22,441 nt of DNA from JAVKSM01 sp039583705. GTDB taxonomy: Bacteria; Actinomycetota; Actinomycetes; Mycobacteriales; Pseudonocardiaceae. The notes below the pieces were generated by a model that saw only the letters and a program-made list of their open reading frames with translations, searched no databases and was not told the DNA's origin. Positions 19,792 to 22,441 of the stretch are shown piece by piece. The translations under genes and the position numbers were made by a program. The DNA lies in contig JAVKSM010000044.1 in assembly GCA_039583705.1 (NCBI GenBank), positions 1-22,441 on the forward strand, read 5' to 3'. The stretch's first letter is position 1. Every line of letters starts with the position of its first letter.

Positions 19792-20990
19792 GCGAGCGGG
19801 TCGTGCTGGCCTACTCCGGCGGCCTGGACACCTCGGTCGCCATCGGCTGGATCGCCGAGGAGACCGGCGCCGACGTGGTCGCGGTGGCCGTCGACGTCGG
19901 CCAGGGCGGCGAGGATCTGGAGTCCATCCGCAAGCGGGCGCTGGCCTGCGGCGCGGTGGAGGCCGTCGTCGCCGACGCCCGGGACGAGTTCGCCGAGCAG
20001 TACTGCCTTCCCGCGTTGCAGGCGAACGCCCTGTACATGCAGCGCTACCCGCTGGTCTCCGCGCTGTCCCGGCCGGTCATCGTCAAGCACCTGGCCGAGG
20101 CGGCGAAGCACCACGGCGCGACCACGGTGGCCCACGGCTGCACGGGCAAGGGCAACGACCAGGTCCGCTTCGAGGTCGGCATCGGCGCGCTCGCCCCGGA
20201 CCTGGCGGTGATCGCCCCGGTCCGGGACTACGCATGGACCCGGGAGAAGGCCATCGCGTGGGCCGAGGAGCGCGCGCTGCCGATCGACGTCACCAGGCGC
20301 TCGCCGTACTCGGTGGACCAGAACGTCTGGGGCCGGGCGGTCGAGACCGGCTTCCTCGAGGACATCTGGAACGCCCCGACCGAGGACGTCTACTCCTACA
20401 CCGCGGACCCGGGCGCACCGCGGGAGCCGGACGAGGTGATGATCAGCTTCACCCGCGGGGTGCCGACGGGGATCGACGGCCGGCCGGTCTCGGTGCTGGG
20501 CGCGATCCAGGCGCTCAACGCGCGGGCCGGCGCACAGGGCGTCGGCCGGCTCGACATGGTCGAGGACCGGCTGGTCGGCATCAAGAGCCGCGAGGTGTAC
20601 GAGGCGCCCGGTGCGATCGCGCTGATCACCGCGCACCAGGAGCTGGAGAACGTGACCGTGGAGCGCGACCTGGCCCGGTTCAAGCGCGGTGTCGAGCAGC
20701 GCTGGGCCGAGCTGGTGTACGAGGGGCTGTGGTTCTCCCCGCTCAAGGACGCACTCGACGTCTTCGTCGCCAAGACCCAGGAGCACGTCTGCGGGGACGT
20801 GCGGCTGGTGCTGCACGGCGGCCGCGCGGTCGTCACCGGGCGGCGCGGTGCCGCCTCGCTCTACGACTTCAACCTGGCCACCTACGACGAGGGCGACAGC
20901 TTCGACCAGACCCTCGCCAGGGGCTTCGTCCACTTGTGGGGCCTGCCCAGCAAGATCGCGGCGCGGCGGGATGCCCGGGGTCGGGCGTGA
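19788..20990 (+). CDS. argG: Argininosuccinate synthase
   Basis: The 400-residue enzyme condenses citrulline and aspartate using ATP. The N-terminal ATP-binding P-loop is AYSGGLDTS (8-16). HGCTGKGNDQVRFE and the SPYSVDQNVWGR stretch of the citrulline/aspartate site are present, and the length is normal for the bacterial short type. ATG 19788 follows AAAGGAG at about the right distance and overlaps the argR stop (ATGA). The stop overlaps argH (GTGA). There is no sign of an independent promoter or second ARG box before it, so it depends on the argC promoter. Confidence 0.98.
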   Translation: MSERVVLAYSGGLDTSVAIGWIAEETGADVVAVAVDVGQGGEDLESIRKRALACGAVEAVVADARDEFAEQYCLPALQANALYMQRYPLVSALSRPVIVKHLAEAAKHHGATTVAHGCTGKGNDQVRFEVGIGALAPDLAVIAPVRDYAWTREKAIAWAEERALPIDVTRRSPYSVDQNVWGRAVETGFLEDIWNAPTEDVYSYTADPGAPREPDEVMISFTRGVPTGIDGRPVSVLGAIQALNARAGAQGVGRLDMVEDRLVGIKSREVYEAPGAIALITAHQELENVTVERDLARFKRGVEQRWAELVYEGLWFSPLKDALDVFVAKTQEHVCGDVRLVLHGGRAVVTGRRGAASLYDFNLATYDEGDSFDQTLARGFVHLWGLPSKIAARRDARGRA

Positions 20991-22387
20991 GCCTGTGGGG
21001 GGGCCGGTTCGCCGCGGGTCCGGCGGCGGCCATGGCGGCGTTGTCCAGGTCCACGCACGTCGACTGGCGCCTGGTCCGCTACGACCTGGCCGGCTCCCGG
21101 GCACACGCCCGGGTGCTGCACAGGGCCGGGCTGCTCCGCGGGGACGAGCTGGCCCGGATGCTCGCCGCGCTGGAGCGCCTGGAGTCCGACGTGGACTCCG
21201 GGGCGTTCACGCCGATCCGGGAGGACGAGGACGTGCACTCGGCTCTGGAGCGCGGGCTCATCGAGCGGGCCGGCCCCGAGCTGGGCGGCAAGCTGCGCGC
21301 CGGGCGTTCCCGCAACGACCAGGTGGCGACGCTGCTGCGGATGTGGCTGCGCGACGCCGCACGTCGCGTGGCCGGCGGCGTCCTCGACGTGGTCGACGCC
21401 CTGCTGGCGCAGGCCCGGGCGCACCCCACCGCCCCGATGCCTGGCCGGACCCACCTCCAGCACGCCCAGCCGGTGCTGCTGGCCCACCACCTCGCGGCGC
21501 ACGCCCAGGCGCTGCTGCGCGACGTCGACCGGCTGCGGGACTGGGATCCCCGCGCGGCCGTCTCGCCCTACGGCTCCGGTGCGCTGGCCGGCTCCTCGCT
21601 GGGCCTGGACCCGCAGGCGGTGGCCGTTGAGCTGGGCTTCGCCGCGGCCAGCGCCAACTCGATCGACGGCACCGCCGCGCGGGACGTCGCAGCCGAGGCC
21701 GCCTTCGTCCTGGCCATGATCGGTGTCGACCTGTCCCGGATCGCCGAGGAGGTGGTGATCTGGGCCACGGCTGAGTTCGGCTACGTCACGCTGGACGACG
21801 CGTGGTCGACCGGCAGCTCGGTCATGCCGCAGAAGAAGAACCCGGACGTGGCCGAGCTGGCCCGGGGCAAGGCCGGCCGGCTGGTCGGCAACCTCACGGG
21901 GCTGCTCGCGACGCTCAAGGCGCAGCCCCTGGGGTACAACCGTGACCTGCAGGAGGACAAGGAGCCGCTGTTCGACTCGGTCGACCAGCTCGAGCTGCTG
22001 CTGCCGGCGATGGCCGGGATGCTCGCCACGCTGCGCTTCGACACCGACCGGCTCGCCGAACTGGCGCCGGCCGGGTTCAGCCTGGCCACCGATGTCGCCG
22101 AGTGGCTGGTGCGGCGCGGGTTGCCGTTCCGGGCGGCACACGAGGCGGCCGGGGCCTGCGTGCGGGCGGCCGAGGCGCGGGGTGTGGGGCTGGACCAGCT
22201 CAGCGACGCCGAACTGGCGGCCTGCTCGCCTCAACTGTCGCCCGAGGTCCGCTCGGTGCTGACCGTCGAGGGCTCGATCGCTTCCCGGGACGGTGTCGGC
22301 GGCACCGCGCCGGTGCGGGTCGCCGAGCAACTCGACGCGGTGGCCCTCGCCGTAGTGCAAGGGCGCCGGTGGGCCGCCCGGCGGTGA
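20987..22387 (+). CDS. argH: Argininosuccinate lyase
   Basis: The 466-residue fumarase-superfamily enzyme splits argininosuccinate into arginine and fumarate. It begins MSLWGGRFAAGPA (GTG start overlapping the argG stop). It carries EDEDVHSALERGL, the AGRSRNDQVAT substrate loop, TGRTHLQ-like PGRTHLQHAQPV, and the family signature GSSVMPQKKNPD at 276-287 with the catalytic serine loop. The last codons and the stop lie within the first copy of a 30-bp tandem repeat, so the final residues (RWAARR) may differ between strains. It is the last arg gene visible, completing the pathway. Confidence 0.97.
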   Translation: MSLWGGRFAAGPAAAMAALSRSTHVDWRLVRYDLAGSRAHARVLHRAGLLRGDELARMLAALERLESDVDSGAFTPIREDEDVHSALERGLIERAGPELGGKLRAGRSRNDQVATLLRMWLRDAARRVAGGVLDVVDALLAQARAHPTAPMPGRTHLQHAQPVLLAHHLAAHAQALLRDVDRLRDWDPRAAVSPYGSGALAGSSLGLDPQAVAVELGFAAASANSIDGTAARDVAAEAAFVLAMIGVDLSRIAEEVVIWATAEFGYVTLDDAWSTGSSVMPQKKNPDVAELARGKAGRLVGNLTGLLATLKAQPLGYNRDLQEDKEPLFDSVDQLELLLPAMAGMLATLRFDTDRLAELAPAGFSLATDVAEWLVRRGLPFRAAHEAAGACVRAAEARGVGLDQLSDAELAACSPQLSPEVRSVLTVEGSIASRDGVGGTAPVRVAEQLDAVALAVVQGRRWAARR

Positions 22388-22441
22388 ACGGGCTGCCGGT
22401 GGGCCGCCCGGCGGTGAACGGGCTGCCGGTGGGCCGCCCGG
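22365..22441. repeat. 30-bp tandem repeat across the argH stop codon
   Basis: Units at 22365-22394 and 22395-22424 are identical over all 30 bases. A third copy (22425-22441) is cut by the window edge. The first unit contains the argH stop codon, TGA 22385-22387. The array may continue beyond the window. Confidence 0.97.
22376..22393 (+). terminator. Hairpin over the argH stop codon, repeated every 30 bp
   Basis: GCCCG (22376-22380) pairs with CGGGC (22389-22393) around an 8-base loop containing TGA. The next repeat unit recreates the same hairpin at 22406-22423. There is no T-tract. This may be a tandem terminator. Confidence 0.35.

Noticed and set aside
22365..22441. Tandem repeats as a CRISPR array
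   Set aside because: The repeats are directly adjacent with no unique spacers and overlap a coding sequence.

Overview
The window is about 22 kb of very GC-rich, gene-dense DNA. Codon third positions are strongly G/C, GTG starts are common, and many adjacent genes overlap by 4 bp (ATGA or GTGA). The gene content and order point to a chromosomal segment of a high-GC actinomycete (Actinomycetota). From memory, the run MBL hydrolase (divergent), uvrA, infC-rpmI-rplT-rRNA methyltransferase, pheS-pheT, argCJBDFRGH follows the order in mycobacteria and related genera. The genus cannot be fixed from the sequence alone. I see no rRNA, tRNA, insertion sequence, prophage or CRISPR array.

Layout. Positions 1-77 hold the tail of an unidentified upstream gene, which is coupled to an unrecognised 174-aa protein (74-598). 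On the minus strand follow a fructosamine-3-kinase family protein and a low-molecular-weight protein tyrosine phosphatase, overlapped by 4 bp and probably forming a protein-deglycation pair. Next is a TerC/Alx-type membrane protein behind a leader that looks like a yybP-ykoY manganese riboswitch. Positions 3240-4110 hold two small unrecognised genes. The first has a perfect LexA (SOS) operator sitting exactly on its start codon. A metallo-beta-lactamase-fold hydrolase and uvrA are then divergently transcribed.

Positions 7799-8193 carry no gene but hold a promoter and a hairpin-rich leader for the infC (IF3, rare ATC start)-rpmI (L35)-rplT (L20) operon. That operon continues directly into a SpoU/TrmH-family rRNA methyltransferase whose best start is a CTG. 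pheS and pheT (phenylalanyl-tRNA synthetase) follow. The remainder is a complete arginine operon, argC-J-B-D-F-R-G-H, which makes arginine from N-acetylglutamate through the acetyl-ornithine cycle, ornithine and citrulline. It includes its own repressor gene argR and starts from a probably leaderless promoter with an ARG box over its -10 region.

The core genes are ordinary; the interest lies between and at the ends of genes. Main points: (1) the SOS-operator/leaderless orphan gene; (2) the structured infC leader and the other hairpins of that operon; (3) at least five short tandem duplications, one inside argC and one running over the argH stop codon; (4) repeated placement of GC hairpins directly over stop codons of apparent terminal genes.
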